DNA of 64,000 bases from Spirosoma utsteinense (GTDB taxonomy: Bacteria; Bacteroidota; Bacteroidia; Cytophagales; Spirosomataceae): NCBI RefSeq assembly GCF_014282275.1, contig NZ_VFIA01000003.1, forward strand, positions 1 through 64,000. Direction: 5' to 3'. A program made the translations under genes and the position numbers. Each line of letters begins with the position of its first letter. Position 1 is the first letter of the stretch. Below the pieces are notes generated by a model. The model saw nothing but the letters and a program-made list of their open reading frames with translations. It was not told the origin of the DNA and made no database searches. This document shows positions 18,654 through 28,933 of the stretch, piece after piece.

Positions 18654-19754
18654 GTGTCTGTTTACCTGTTGCCTACTATTTTTTCGCTCCAGTTGCTCGT
18701 TCGTGCAGCGTCGTTGTTTGGGCTCCTACCCGATCCGATCCGGCTTCAGCCTCAGTCGTTGCCGTTTGTACCCAGGGAGTTTCATATAGCACTCGTTTCT
18801 GATCAGCGATCTGGCAAAGGGCCCGTTGCCCGCCTGGCGCTGGTTCTCAACCAGCCCCCCCAACCCGTTGACCTTGACGGGGGGATTACCTATAGCGTTC
18901 GGGCGTTTGTCAACCAGAGCCTCAGGCAAAACAAAAGCCTGCGCCCTATCGCTATGCGTATCAAGCAGTGCCGGGTAACTGAAACCGCCATCGGCAATCG
19001 GGTGCGGGGCGAGTTTGTGTATGAAGTCATGTTCGATCTGCTGGGTAAAGATGATCAGGGTATTGAAACCAGCACCCGCCTGACGGAGTATAGCGGCAGC
19101 GCTACCTATACCCGGCCGCTGGGCCAGCTGACCGTCATTGAACCAACCATCCGGCAGGCTATCACCGCGTCGCTACGCAGCCTGAACGACTACATGAATC
19201 GGGAAGCCAAGCAGAACGAAAAGCTGGCGACCAGCCTTCGGGTAGTGTTTACCGACGATACCCGCATCACGGCTGACGACACGGTGCAGTATAACCCCGA
19301 CCGGAGGCTGACCTGGACCGACTTCCAGGCTGAACCGCGCCGGGGCAGCCATTACGCAGCCGAGGTGTTTACCAGTTTCGCGTATGAAGGTAAAAGCACG
19401 GTCAAAGACGGCATCATCACCCTGAATCTAAGCGTCAAAAGTTATATGCTCAAGAATTCATCCTGGGCACGGGCCGATGCTAAAAATGCGTACGCCCTGA
19501 ACCATGAGCAGCGCCATTTCGATATTACCAAATTGATTGCCGAACGATTCAAGCGAGCTATTCAGCCCGATAGCCTGACACTTGAAGACTACAACAGCCT
19601 CATTCAGTATCAGTTTATCGAATCGTTCCGGGAGATGAATCAGATGCAGAAACAGTATGACAGCGAAACAAACCATAGTCTCGACCAGGCATCCCAGGAA
19701 CGATGGAACCAGAAAATAGACGCCGAACTGCGTAGCTTTAAGGTGAAGCCGTGA
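18654..19754 (+). CDS. DUF922 domain protein, putative secreted Zn-dependent protease
   Basis: Protein of 366 aa. The C-terminal half matches DUF922: RLTWTDFQAEPRRGSHYAAE near residue 218, then YALNHEQRHFDITK, whose HEQRH at about 284-288 is an HExxH zinc-binding motif. The family is described as putative secreted zinc-dependent proteases, but activity is not established. The N-terminus is weakly hydrophobic and a signal peptide is plausible but not clear. The start is GTG at 18654; no upstream ATG in frame was found. The stop overlaps the GTG start of the following glycosyltransferase (GTGA), so the two are translationally coupled. Confidence 0.7.
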   Translation: MSVYLLPTIFSLQLLVRAASLFGLLPDPIRLQPQSLPFVPREFHIALVSDQRSGKGPVARLALVLNQPPQPVDLDGGITYSVRAFVNQSLRQNKSLRPIAMRIKQCRVTETAIGNRVRGEFVYEVMFDLLGKDDQGIETSTRLTEYSGSATYTRPLGQLTVIEPTIRQAITASLRSLNDYMNREAKQNEKLATSLRVVFTDDTRITADDTVQYNPDRRLTWTDFQAEPRRGSHYAAEVFTSFAYEGKSTVKDGIITLNLSVKSYMLKNSSWARADAKNAYALNHEQRHFDITKLIAERFKRAIQPDSLTLEDYNSLIQYQFIESFREMNQMQKQYDSETNHSLDQASQERWNQKIDAELRSFKVKP

Positions 19755-20935
19755 CATTTCCCGACAAAACCAACCCACCGCACCCCATAAAAAGGATCAG
19801 AGTTTTACACATCAGCACGGCTCAACGGCCTCAGGACCCACGTGTCGTATTCAAACAATGCCAGACCCTTACGAGTCAGTATGAGGTGTGGTGCGCACTA
19901 CCTCACGCCAACCCCGCCCTAGCGCCCGACATCCGGTTTATTCGGTTACCGTTTTTTAGGCGGGTCATCTGGCGCGTGTTGATCACGAGTCCGTATATAC
20001 TACTCCGCTGCCTGTGGCTGCAACCCGCCATTGTCCACGTGTATGTGCCGGAGTTTGTGCCGTTTGCGTTTATTTTCCGCCTGGCCGGCGCAGCGGTAAT
20101 TTATGAAGTACAGGAGAACCTGTTTAAGAAAATGCACCTGAAAGCATTTAACCGGGGGCCACTGCTGGAATGGGCCTTCCGACGCTTCGATGCGCTGGCG
20201 CGGCAACATTTCTATCTGATATTCACCGAACACGGGTATCTGGATACCTACACCAGGCTGTCCAGGCCTCATGTGGTTATCTACAACTACCCCTTGCTCT
20301 CATTACTGGAACCGTTCCGGCAACCTTACCAGCCCAGCCTCCTGCAACCTACCTTTTTTTACATAGGCTGGCTTAGCTTCGAACGGGCGTTCGATACCCT
20401 GGTTAGCGGGCTGGCTCAGCTCCGACCTGCCTACCCAATGTTTGTCATGCACCTGTTTGGACGACGAACGTTCGACGATGTGGCTCTGGAACGGCTTCCG
20501 GAGTTCAATTCCATACGCTCGAATATGCGTTTCTATGGTTATACCGATCAGCGCGATGCCTTTCCCTATGCAAGGCAGGCTACAGCCGGGCTGGCATTGC
20601 TCAAACCGGTTGGTGACTACCCCGATTCCTACACGACCAAACTGTTTGAATACATGGCCTTAGGGCTGCCCGTTATCACCGCTGATTTCCCTCTTTATCG
20701 AGATGTTGTAGAACGCCATCAGTGTGGATTCTGCGTGTCTCCTTACGACCCCACGCAACTGGCACAAACCCTGACATTTTTGATCGAACACCCGACTGAA
20801 GCACGCCAGATGGGCGAACGGGGACGCCGGGCCGTAGAGCAGTATTACAACTGGACAACCGAAGCTCAGAAGCTATTTGATTTCTATACGTTAATTTTAG
20901 GCAGTCAAGTTGATAGAGGGAATAAATCAAGCTGA
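19751..20935 (+). CDS. Glycosyltransferase family 4
   Basis: GT-B glycosyltransferase of 394 aa. The N-terminal half has VLHISTAQRPQDPRVVFKQ near residue 18, a pattern common in Bacteroidota GT4 proteins in which DPRV contributes to acceptor binding. A donor-binding C-terminal domain shows FFYIGWLSFERAFDTL near residue 201 and TKLFEYMALGLPVITADFP near residue 295, including the E of the EYMALG motif. The GTG start overlaps the stop of the DUF922 gene. It is separate from both glycan clusters, and its substrate is unknown. Confidence 0.85.
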   Translation: MTFPDKTNPPHPIKRIRVLHISTAQRPQDPRVVFKQCQTLTSQYEVWCALPHANPALAPDIRFIRLPFFRRVIWRVLITSPYILLRCLWLQPAIVHVYVPEFVPFAFIFRLAGAAVIYEVQENLFKKMHLKAFNRGPLLEWAFRRFDALARQHFYLIFTEHGYLDTYTRLSRPHVVIYNYPLLSLLEPFRQPYQPSLLQPTFFYIGWLSFERAFDTLVSGLAQLRPAYPMFVMHLFGRRTFDDVALERLPEFNSIRSNMRFYGYTDQRDAFPYARQATAGLALLKPVGDYPDSYTTKLFEYMALGLPVITADFPLYRDVVERHQCGFCVSPYDPTQLAQTLTFLIEHPTEARQMGERGRRAVEQYYNWTTEAQKLFDFYTLILGSQVDRGNKSS

Positions 20936-21058
20936 AATTTTAACCTTTTCAACACGTTATGGTATTGTTCTAATGTCCAATGCTATGTTTTCCCGGAAGG
21001 ATTTAACTTTCGGTACTAATCTGGGAACTGCCCAGGTTAGCCATATTTTTTTCGCCTG

Positions 21059-21997
21059 ATGTACATTCATACAGTAAGCCATTATCTGCCTACAGCAGTG
21101 GTTGGCAATGAACATTTTACCCAGCTCAACGGCTTATCGAACGACTGGATAATTGAACGCACCGGCATACAGGAGCGACGTAAAGCCGCCCCTGGCGAGA
21201 ATACCAATACCATGACGATCGACGTGATTCGACGGCTACAGGAAAAAGTTGATTTGTCGACAGTCGATATAATCGTAGGCGCAACCTACACCCCTTACGA
21301 CACCATTGTTTCGCTCGCTCACGAAGCACAGCACTACCTGGAAATTGCCGATATTCCTGTCATTTCAGTATCAACGGCCTGTTCGTCGCTGCTCAATGCC
21401 ATTGAAGTAGTGGAGGGATACTTTGCGCTCAATAAAGCCAGCCGTGCGCTGGTCATCGTATCGGAACACAATACGGCTTACAACAATGATCAGGATACTA
21501 TTTCGGGGCATTTGTGGGGGGATGGTGCTGCCGCATTGCTCATTACGAAAGAGCGCCAGAGCGAGAACGATTTTGCTATTAAAGCGCTGCTGACCGGCGG
21601 AGCGGCCCACACAGCCAAAGCAACAACGGCGGTTATGATGAAACCCAATGAAGGGGGCGTTACGATGCCCTTCGGTCGCGATGTCTTCATCAATGCCTGC
21701 CAGTACATGCCTAAAGCCAGCCTTCAGGTACTTGAGCGCTGCGGCCTAACGGTGGACGATGTCGATTATGTACTGCCTCACCAGGCCAACCTGCGTATTT
21801 CCCGCAACGTAATGAAAACGTTGGGGCTACCCGAAGAGAAGCTTATTTCCAATATTCAGCTACTGGGCAATACCGGTTGTGCGGGCTGTGCTATCGCTCT
21901 ATCCGAAAACTGGGACATGTTCCAGAAAGGCCAGCGTATCGTGCTTACGGTATTCGGGGGCGGGTATTCGTACGGCGCGATGTTGATTGAAAAATAG
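21059..21997 (+). CDS. 3-oxoacyl-ACP synthase III family protein (FabH-like)
   Basis: Thiolase-fold ketoacyl synthase of 312 aa that condenses an acyl-CoA starter with malonyl-ACP. The catalytic triad is visible: Cys108 in STACSS, His241 in PHQANLR and Asn271 in LLGNTGCAG. WIIERTGIQERR at residues 30-41 and GDGAAALLI near 154 are family motifs, and FGGGYSYGAMLI closes the fold. It is slightly shorter than E. coli FabH (317 aa). It stands alone, with no acp, fabD or fabG beside it, so it could be a housekeeping FabH or a specialised KAS III. A 44-bp hairpin begins inside its stop codon. Confidence 0.9.
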   Translation: MYIHTVSHYLPTAVVGNEHFTQLNGLSNDWIIERTGIQERRKAAPGENTNTMTIDVIRRLQEKVDLSTVDIIVGATYTPYDTIVSLAHEAQHYLEIADIPVISVSTACSSLLNAIEVVEGYFALNKASRALVIVSEHNTAYNNDQDTISGHLWGDGAAALLITKERQSENDFAIKALLTGGAAHTAKATTAVMMKPNEGGVTMPFGRDVFINACQYMPKASLQVLERCGLTVDDVDYVLPHQANLRISRNVMKTLGLPEEKLISNIQLLGNTGCAGCAIALSENWDMFQKGQRIVLTVFGGGYSYGAMLIEK

Positions 21998-22096
21998 TCT
22001 ATAAGTCAGTAAGTCGAAGAGTCGGTAAGTGGCTGGCGCGAGCAATACGCATGCGCCAGCCACTTACCGACTCTTCAACTTACTGACTTATAGACT
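21996..22096. repeat. Long inverted repeat filling a convergent intergenic gap
   Basis: Arms of 44 nt at 21996-22039 and 22053-22096 are complementary with one mismatch and enclose a 13-nt loop. The arms carry AGTCTATAAGTCAGTAAG and GAGTCGGTAAGTGGCTGG. The hairpin starts in the FabH-like stop codon and ends 1 bp before the M1 peptidase stop codon, so it makes up the whole gap. It can act as a terminator in both directions, although there is no U-tract. The length is far beyond a normal terminator. Confidence 0.9.
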
Positions 22097-22097
22097 G

Positions 22098-24074
22098 TTA
22101 TTGCGCTTCTGAACGCCAGGTGTTGTTTTTGCTATTGACATCGGGTAGTTTTTCGTCGGGATCGACAACCACCGTTTTGAGGGGCGACGTTGAATCGTAG
22201 CGCAACGTCCAGGTGCCACCCCGCTGCCATACTTCGATGGGCAAGGTTACGCGGCCTTTTTTGCCATTGGATTCTGTCACTTCGATGGTGACGGGCATGG
22301 CTAGTTTTTCGAGGTTCTCTATCGAAATCAGCGATCCTTTCCCGGCCGATCCATCTACATATTTAACCTCTTTGACGCCCTGGTCCAGTTTCCAGGTTTC
22401 GTAGAAGAAACCGCGCCAGAACCAGCCCAGATCCTCACCTGCCCCGTCCTCCATACTCCGGAAGAAATCATAGGGCGTTGGGTGTTTGAATGCCCAGCGG
22501 TTCATGTAGTTCCGGAAAGCGAAGTCGAAACGCTCCGGACCCAGCACCGATTCCCGCAGCAGCTTCAGGCCCATGCCGGGCTTGTAATAAGCCAGAATCC
22601 CCAATGCGCGGGGCTGCTGCACATCCGGAATAGTCATGACCGGTTCGGTAGGGCTGAACAGGGCCGGCGCAATATCGTGCATTGTTCCCCGCTCGCGGTT
22701 GTACTCACCATTGTTGAAATTGGCCGTCGACAGGGTATTGATGAATGTATTGAATCCCTCGTCCATCCAGGGAAATTTGCGCTCATTGCTACCCACGATC
22801 ATTGGGAACCAGTTATGGCCAAATTCATGATCGGTAACCCCCCAAAGGGCATCTCGTTTGTCTTTGTGATCGCAGAAAACGATGCCCGGATATTCCATAC
22901 CTCCCACAATACCCGCCACATTGGTAGCAACCGGATAGCTGAACTCATACAGGTATTTTGAGTAGAACTCGATGCAGCCCTTTACATACTCTGTCGAACG
23001 GCCCCATGAGTCATTCGTTGCGCTTTCGGCTGGATATACCGATTGTGCCAGCGAAGGTTTACCACTAGGTAGGTTCATCCGGGCCGCATCCCATACAAAC
23101 GCCCGGCTCGACGCCCAGGCCACATCGCGGGTGTTGAGGCAGCGGAATTTCCAGGTCAGCGTACCCGATTTTTTAGGGCGTGTGTCGGCATTCGTCACTT
23201 CGTCCTTACCACGGATGATCACTGTTTTGTCGCTCTGGCGGGCCTGCGCCAGCCGCTTGATCTGCTCGCCCGTTAACACGTCGTTGGGGTTCAGCAACTC
23301 GCCCGAACCGGCTACGATATGGTCCCAGGGCACCGTGACATTGTATTCATAGTCACCATATTCGAGGTAAAACTCGCCTGCCCCCAGGTAAGGCAATACG
23401 TTCCAGCCTTCGATGTCATCATACACACACATACGTGGATACCACTGCGCTATTTCGTAGATGACACCATCCTTACGCTTCAGCTGGCCCATCCGGTCGG
23501 AGCCGTATTCGGGAATCTTGAAAGAGTAGGCCACTTTTACCCGGACCTCGCCACCAGGTTTCACTGATTCAGCTAACCGAATCTGCATCCGGGTATCGGT
23601 AATTGTATAGGGAGCACCCGCAAATTTTCCTTTACCCTGCTCAGCTGTTACGCTGGTAATTGTAAGCCCCCCGGCAAAGTCCAGGTTACCAAACCGGCCA
23701 CCCGTCACGGGCGTTGTTTTGGCCGCCCTCGACGTATCGCTGAAAGCATTCTGGTCGAGTTGTAGCCATAAAAATGGAAGCGACTCCGGCGAGTTGTTCT
23801 TGTAGGCAATCGTTACCTCGCCTGCAATGGTATTCTGCTGATCATCGAGGCTGACATTGATTTGATAGTCGGCACGGTTTTGCCAGTAGCGCGGACCGGG
23901 AGCACCACTTCCCGTACGGTAATCGTTACCCGGCTGCATGTTGAACAACGGGTGAAACAACGCAAGAGGATCGTATTTCGATCCGCCGGACGATGGCGAA
24001 ACAGGCCCGGTAGTTTGAGCAAACGACGTTAGGCTAACTACCCACAGACCTGCCCAAATAGCAATTTTCTTCAT
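22098..24074 (-). CDS. M1 family metallopeptidase
   Basis: Secreted zinc aminopeptidase-like enzyme of 658 aa. A signal peptide ([20 protein letters not shown]) precedes an N-terminal beta domain. The zinc site is complete: HEFGH at 416-420 and Glu439 in PWMDEG, with the correct 18-residue spacing. [10 protein letters not shown] upstream replaces the GAMEN exopeptidase motif, as in many bacterial M1 relatives. The C-terminal part is a beta-rich domain ending near WRSEAQ. The open frame extends 54 codons upstream, but the ATG at 24074 gives a clean signal peptide. It likely digests peptides in the periplasm or outside the cell. Last gene of a minus-strand run. Confidence 0.92.
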   Translation of the reverse strand: MKKIAIWAGLWVVSLTSFAQTTGPVSPSSGGSKYDPLALFHPLFNMQPGNDYRTGSGAPGPRYWQNRADYQINVSLDDQQNTIAGEVTIAYKNNSPESLPFLWLQLDQNAFSDTSRAAKTTPVTGGRFGNLDFAGGLTITSVTAEQGKGKFAGAPYTITDTRMQIRLAESVKPGGEVRVKVAYSFKIPEYGSDRMGQLKRKDGVIYEIAQWYPRMCVYDDIEGWNVLPYLGAGEFYLEYGDYEYNVTVPWDHIVAGSGELLNPNDVLTGEQIKRLAQARQSDKTVIIRGKDEVTNADTRPKKSGTLTWKFRCLNTRDVAWASSRAFVWDAARMNLPSGKPSLAQSVYPAESATNDSWGRSTEYVKGCIEFYSKYLYEFSYPVATNVAGIVGGMEYPGIVFCDHKDKRDALWGVTDHEFGHNWFPMIVGSNERKFPWMDEGFNTFINTLSTANFNNGEYNRERGTMHDIAPALFSPTEPVMTIPDVQQPRALGILAYYKPGMGLKLLRESVLGPERFDFAFRNYMNRWAFKHPTPYDFFRSMEDGAGEDLGWFWRGFFYETWKLDQGVKEVKYVDGSAGKGSLISIENLEKLAMPVTIEVTESNGKKGRVTLPIEVWQRGGTWTLRYDSTSPLKTVVVDPDEKLPDVNSKNNTWRSEAQ

Positions 24075-24159
24075 GAAGTATGATAGAACAGTTTTTTTTA
24101 CAAATAACGGGATAACCAGGCAAAAGCAGGTAATGGCTGGAGACCCGCACCCTGAATCC

Positions 24160-24768
24160 TCAAAGGGAAAAACGCATAGTAAGGCCATGATGGATGACCA
24201 GAAATACAAACAGGACGATCCAGAGGACGTCGACAAAGTGCCAGTAAAGGGTGAGTAGCCTTAGCTTCAGCTGATTGGGTGGGTTTACGCTATATACGAA
24301 CGAATCGATATACGGTCGGCGACGCAGGGCTTCGATCAAGGCGATAACGATGAAGATAAGCCCAATCAGGATATGGAGCAGATGAACGCCGGAGATAATA
24401 TACACAAAGCTGCCGGATGGGTTACCGGTTAGGCCAATCCCTGACCGGATCATCTGCCGCCAGCCCCAGGCCTGTAGTACAATGAACAAGGTACCCAGCA
24501 CCAGCGTCGTGCCCATGTTGGTCCGGTAACTATCGAAGCGTTCATGCCGAAACGCCTGGTTAGCATTATGAAGTGTCAGGCTGCTCAACACAATAGCAAT
24601 TGTGCTAATCAAAAACACGTTCGGTAGCCTGACATCTGTCCAGTCGGCTGCCGAACGACGGATAATATAAGCAGCCAGCAATACTGTAAACAGAAGTACA
24701 CTGCTTGCAATACCTAACCAGACCATGAAGCGGAACGGCTCCCGCCGTTTCGTGACGAAGTTGCTCAT
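24160..24768 (-). CDS. Cytochrome c oxidase subunit III-like protein
   Basis: Integral membrane protein of 202 aa with five hydrophobic helices, the short five-helix form of heme-copper oxidase subunit [18 protein letters not shown] near residue 126 and [18 protein letters not shown] near residue 173 carry the conserved His and Trp residues of the family. No other oxidase subunits are in the window; Bacteroidota often carry such an orphan subunit. It lies 85 bp upstream of the M1 gene and 60 bp after ispE on the same strand. Confidence 0.88.
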   Translation of the reverse strand: MSNFVTKRREPFRFMVWLGIASSVLLFTVLLAAYIIRRSAADWTDVRLPNVFLISTIAIVLSSLTLHNANQAFRHERFDSYRTNMGTTLVLGTLFIVLQAWGWRQMIRSGIGLTGNPSGSFVYIISGVHLLHILIGLIFIVIALIEALRRRPYIDSFVYSVNPPNQLKLRLLTLYWHFVDVLWIVLFVFLVIHHGLTMRFSL

Positions 24769-24828
24769 TAGCGGAGTTTATGGGAATCAGCATGACGTTT
24801 GTAGGCTAACGGATTACCACAAACTGAT

Positions 24829-25635
24829 TTACAGTTTTCCTTGCCAAACGCTGTAATCACTAAATTGGTTTGGGCATATAACCGGGGCGTCGAAAATACC
24901 GTACACCGTTGAGCCGGAACCACTCATACTGGCATAGATAGCCCCCTCGGCATACATCTGTTGCTTAATGGCAGCAAGCACGGGATAATTCGGGAACAGG
25001 CTCGCTTCAAAATCGTTCTGGATGGTTGTTCGCCAGGTATCGATAGGTGCGAGCAAATCGTCATACAGGTCGGTTTCGGGCTGGCGGGGCCGGATGGCTG
25101 CGTAGGCTTCGGCGGTTGAAATAGCCAGATTCGGGTAAACCAGCAACAGGTGGTACCCGCGCAGATCGACCGCAATTTCGTCAAACATGTCACCCTTCTC
25201 GACACAGTACATTGGCCGGTTTTGGATGAAAAACGCGCAGTCGCTGCCCAGCAGCCGGGCATATCCTTCCAGTAGTTCCGTACGAAGGCCCAATCCAAAA
25301 CGGTCGTTCAGCAATTTCAGGGCGAAAGAAGCATCGGCCGACCCGCCACCCAGTCCTGCCCCAATGGGGATAAGCTTGTGCAGATGTACATGCACAGGAG
25401 GCAGGTCGTAATCGGCTTTTAACAGGTTATAGGCCCGTATGCACAGGTTTGTTTCGGCAGCCCCCGGAATTGGCAGGCCGCTGCTGCTGAAGGCAGTGGC
25501 ATCGGCAGGGATAATCTCCAGCACATCGCTCCAGCCAATCGGGTAGAAGCACGATTGCAGATTGTGAAAGCCATCGGGTCGTTTCCTGATGATGCGCAGA
25601 CCCAGGTTGATTTTGGCGTTTGGAAACGTAATCAT
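24829..25635 (-). CDS. ispE: 4-diphosphocytidyl-2-C-methyl-D-erythritol kinase
   Basis: GHMP kinase of 268 aa that phosphorylates CDP-methylerythritol in the non-mevalonate isoprenoid pathway. It starts with MITFPNAKINLGLRI, the substrate-binding Lys/Asn segment, followed by KRPDGFHNL near residue 18. The ATP-binding loop PIGAGLGGGSADAS covers residues 90-103. SMSGSGSTVYGIFD near the C-terminus is the third GHMP motif. The frame is open 12 codons further upstream, but the ATG at 25635 gives the canonical start. Isoprenoid output includes undecaprenyl phosphate, the carrier used by the glycan loci. Confidence 0.96.
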   Translation of the reverse strand: MITFPNAKINLGLRIIRKRPDGFHNLQSCFYPIGWSDVLEIIPADATAFSSSGLPIPGAAETNLCIRAYNLLKADYDLPPVHVHLHKLIPIGAGLGGGSADASFALKLLNDRFGLGLRTELLEGYARLLGSDCAFFIQNRPMYCVEKGDMFDEIAVDLRGYHLLLVYPNLAISTAEAYAAIRPRQPETDLYDDLLAPIDTWRTTIQNDFEASLFPNYPVLAAIKQQMYAEGAIYASMSGSGSTVYGIFDAPVICPNQFSDYSVWQGKL

Positions 25636-25707
25636 GTCCCAAAAATAGGAACGAAGCCCGATGAATACCACCCCGAAGGTTACCGACAGGTAGCCATCCG
25701 GCTTTTC

Positions 25708-28188
25708 TTACTTGATATCCACGACCCGGAATTCGGTTCGGCGATTGCGCTGGTGTTCAGCATCGGTGCAGATAACGTCATCGGTACAGTTGTTGACCAA
25801 CTGCGACTCACCCATACCGATGGCAGCCATGCGTTTCTGGCTGATACCTTTGGCCGCCAGGTAGTTGGCAACGGCTTTGGCCCGTTGAGTTGACAACAGC
25901 TTATTTCGCTCGGCACTGCCCCGGCTGTCGGTATGGGATCGGATTTCGATAATCAGCGAAGGGTATTTGCGCATCGTCGCAACCAGCTTATCCAGTTCAC
26001 GGGCAGCATCTAACCGGAGACTAAACCGGTCCAGGTCGTAATAAATGTTATCGATCGTAACCACGTCACCTACGCTGAGCATGCGCAGATCGGCCGACAG
26101 CACTTTGGGTTTATCTTTCTTTGGCAACCCCTTGATTTTGTTTGTATTGGTACCAAAAGCCGCTTTAGAAGCCACCAGGGTATAATCGCAGCCTTCGGCC
26201 AGATCGAACGCATAGCAACCATCAGCGCCAGTGACGTAGACGAGCTGACTACGGTTGCACTCGTTTCGAAGCCGGACGGTAACGCCCTCGATAGGCCGAC
26301 GATCACGCTCACTAACAACGACGCCATAAATATGGGAACGCGTCAGAACCTTTATGGGGGCCATACTTTTCGACTCCACGATAGCGACGGTATCCATGAC
26401 TATCGTTGGCTTGATCATGCCTATCTCAAGGTGGCTAGGCTGGTCATCGGTCAGGGCCTGGGTAGTGAATCCGACAGTGTTGTTGATATAACCGTCGCGA
26501 CTGACCTGAAAGGTAAAGTTATTGTCGCCATCGAGACACATGCGAACAAAACCCTTCGCATCGGTAATCATTGTCTGGTCAGCACGGCCCTCTCCCTTTG
26601 TTTTAACGATTATGTTCACACTGTCGAGTCCTGTATTGGATTCGGTGTCATAAAGCCGAACGGTAAGGTCGCGACATCCATAAAGCGAACTCTCCCGCAC
26701 GAAGCGGTAAATATCGTCATTGCCATCACGGCGGTTACTGCTGAAGTAGCCCCCACTCCGGTTGGCATCGGTTATAAGACCAAAATCGTCCTTGGGCGAG
26801 TTAACCGGCGCATCCATATGCTCGACCGACTGAACAACAATACCGGTAGCCAGCGTGCTTATGGTGGCGAAGAAAATATCCAGATCACCAAGTCCTTTCC
26901 GGCCATTGGTAGAGAAGTATAAGTTGCCGTCATCATCAGCAAAGGGGAACAGTTCATTTCCCTTCGTGTTGATTTCCTCCCCTAAATTGACGGGCTTTCC
27001 CCACTTTCCGTTCTCGTAGCGGCTTACATACAGATCGGTACCACCATAGCCGCCCGGCATATCCGATGCAAAATAAAGCAACTGCTCATCGCTGCTCAGG
27101 GCTGGATGTCCTACCGAATAATTATCGCTGTTGAATGGCAATTCGGCCACATCGACCCAGATACCGTTCTGCTGACGGGCGGTATATAGTTTAAGCTTAG
27201 TGACACCTTCGGCGCTCTTACGGGCGTGCCCTTCGTTGTAGTTGTTGCGCGTAAAAACAATTTTCAACCCATCCCGGGAAAAGGTCACCGGACCTTCGTG
27301 GTAACGGGAGTTAATCGTTTCGCTCAGCCGCTGCTTCGTATTACCTGACCGGGTGTCATACCCTAGTCCATCGGTAATGCTGATACCGCCTTCAAAATTT
27401 TGTCCTCCCTGCGAATCATTGGCGGTAGCACGTGTATAATGATCCGAGCCCAGATTCTTTCCACCCTGCGTTCGTGCGGGTTCGCCCTTTTTACGGGTGG
27501 TTCCATCGGCGTTTATGATGCTACTGGCTTTAAGGCTATTCCGGTTAGGGGCGTAGAATAGATCGAGATAAGCGGACCCTCCCCCCCTACCCGAGGTCTC
27601 AATCACGGTTTTACCTTTGCTCCCGGCCACATAAACCAAACCATCCCCGTAAAAAGCCGGACTAAATTCTTCTCCCGATGAGTTTAGAGACAAATATTCA
27701 AGTCGATACTGAACTGGCCCTTTTCGTCTCGCCTGTGCCGCTACGGGTAAGTCCTGCATAGGTAATGGCCGCTCCAGGGCGGCCTTGTCTTTCAGCTTCA
27801 GGTAGCGCTCATATTGCTGCTGGGCTTCCTTGAATTTACCATTACCCGCCAGCGTTTGCGCAAAATTCAGGGTCCGTTGCGGGTCCTCTTCAACGCTGGT
27901 ATCAATTGATTCGCGGTAAAACTTCTCGGCCTTGACTCCATCTCCAACCTGTTTATAGGCAAAGGCTAATTGGGTCTGTATGGCCACCTTTTGAGTAATA
28001 GTAAGCTTATTTTTAGGCTCCGTCAATAACTCGTTGTAAGCCTCGATAGCTCTGCCATAGGCTTTATAGCTGAGCAGTCGGTCGGCCTGCTGCAACAGCG
28101 AATCGACCTGTGCCCAGGCTGTCGAACAGCTTAGCCACAGCAACCCAATTACGATCTGTCTTATCCAATTTTTACGCATTGACATCAT
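25708..28188 (-). CDS. OmpA family protein with TPR, PD40 propeller and CRD domains (PorE-like architecture)
   Basis: Secreted or periplasmic protein of 826 aa. A signal peptide ends near CSTAWAQ. TPR-like helices follow (about 28-140), then PD40/WD40-like beta-propeller blades (about 155-480, with FSPAFYGDGLVYVAG, VTFSRDGLKIVFTRN and HPALSSDEQLLYFASD), two carboxypeptidase-regulatory-like beta domains (about 505-580 and 620-690) and an OmpA C-terminal peptidoglycan-binding domain (from IDNIYYDLDRFSLR, with IEIRSHTDSRGSAERN). The order matches PorE of the type IX secretion system, but generic OmpA/PD40 proteins with this order are common in Bacteroidota. There is no lipobox. A paralogue lies at 46271-48262. 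Confidence 0.85.
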   Translation of the reverse strand: MMSMRKNWIRQIVIGLLWLSCSTAWAQVDSLLQQADRLLSYKAYGRAIEAYNELLTEPKNKLTITQKVAIQTQLAFAYKQVGDGVKAEKFYRESIDTSVEEDPQRTLNFAQTLAGNGKFKEAQQQYERYLKLKDKAALERPLPMQDLPVAAQARRKGPVQYRLEYLSLNSSGEEFSPAFYGDGLVYVAGSKGKTVIETSGRGGGSAYLDLFYAPNRNSLKASSIINADGTTRKKGEPARTQGGKNLGSDHYTRATANDSQGGQNFEGGISITDGLGYDTRSGNTKQRLSETINSRYHEGPVTFSRDGLKIVFTRNNYNEGHARKSAEGVTKLKLYTARQQNGIWVDVAELPFNSDNYSVGHPALSSDEQLLYFASDMPGGYGGTDLYVSRYENGKWGKPVNLGEEINTKGNELFPFADDDGNLYFSTNGRKGLGDLDIFFATISTLATGIVVQSVEHMDAPVNSPKDDFGLITDANRSGGYFSSNRRDGNDDIYRFVRESSLYGCRDLTVRLYDTESNTGLDSVNIIVKTKGEGRADQTMITDAKGFVRMCLDGDNNFTFQVSRDGYINNTVGFTTQALTDDQPSHLEIGMIKPTIVMDTVAIVESKSMAPIKVLTRSHIYGVVVSERDRRPIEGVTVRLRNECNRSQLVYVTGADGCYAFDLAEGCDYTLVASKAAFGTNTNKIKGLPKKDKPKVLSADLRMLSVGDVVTIDNIYYDLDRFSLRLDAARELDKLVATMRKYPSLIIEIRSHTDSRGSAERNKLLSTQRAKAVANYLAAKGISQKRMAAIGMGESQLVNNCTDDVICTDAEHQRNRRTEFRVVDIK

Positions 28189-28933
28189 GCTTACCTCTAT
28201 TCTGGCCTGTGCTCTTCCAATGAGCCATCTTTTTTACGCCACATTTTATCTGCCAATCTCTATTCGTTCGTTGAGCTGCGGATATTCTTTATGAATCATA
28301 GTATCATTATCTGGTTATTAGTCCGCAATAATGGTACAATGCATTTATCGAACCAACGTTAAAAAGCGCCTGAAATCGAGGTTGTCAATCACGTTGACAG
28401 ACGTTCTATCAGGCGATCGTATGGCCAGGTTACGGTATGATCTTGCTGTTTGATCCGTTTCAGTTATGACTCGGCTCGACGTATTTCGCTAAGTTATTGC
28501 AACAACACGGTCTGCCTTTTATGGAGCCAAAAAACACTATCCCACGCTTTCAGCCAGTTTAGTAAAAACCAGAATTATGTTGTCACGAATTTGGTCTGCG
28601 TCTTTTCTTACAGGCCCGCACTAACAGCAATGAATAAAACTAATATCATGCCAAGCACTTTGCGTACCTGGCTTTACGCTCGTTATTGATTAAAGCTGTC
28701 AGATTTAGTTTGCTATTTGGCCCTTACCGCCAACTCATCATGTTTACTTTTTAATAAAAATGTCAACATGGCGACTGGCACAAACCATGCCAGATAGCTG
28801 AAGACAAATCATCTTTGCCTCTTAAGACTATAGAATTCAATACGTGTCACTTATCTGAAATCAGGGAGCTATATCTATAGAATCTATATGGAATAAAACG
28901 TACTAGTAACAAGTTGAAAAACAAAGCATTGAC
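28189..28933. other. 745-bp gap without a recognisable gene
   Basis: No credible coding region. A 79-codon plus-strand frame at 28450-28689 has no family resemblance and unlikely composition. No strong long hairpin and no exact TAnnTTTG element were found on the strand leading into the OmpA-type gene. It may hold a promoter, a leader or a small RNA that cannot be told apart by eye. Confidence 0.5.

Noticed and set aside
18517..18789. 90-codon frame after secA
   Set aside because: It overlaps the hairpin after secA and the start of the DUF922 gene and has no family resemblance.
26332..26922. 196-codon frame antisense to the first PorE-like gene
   Set aside because: Shadow of the coding strand; no recognisable domain.
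28450..28689. 79-codon plus-strand open frame in the large gap
   Set aside because: No family match, odd composition and no start context; it is likely chance.
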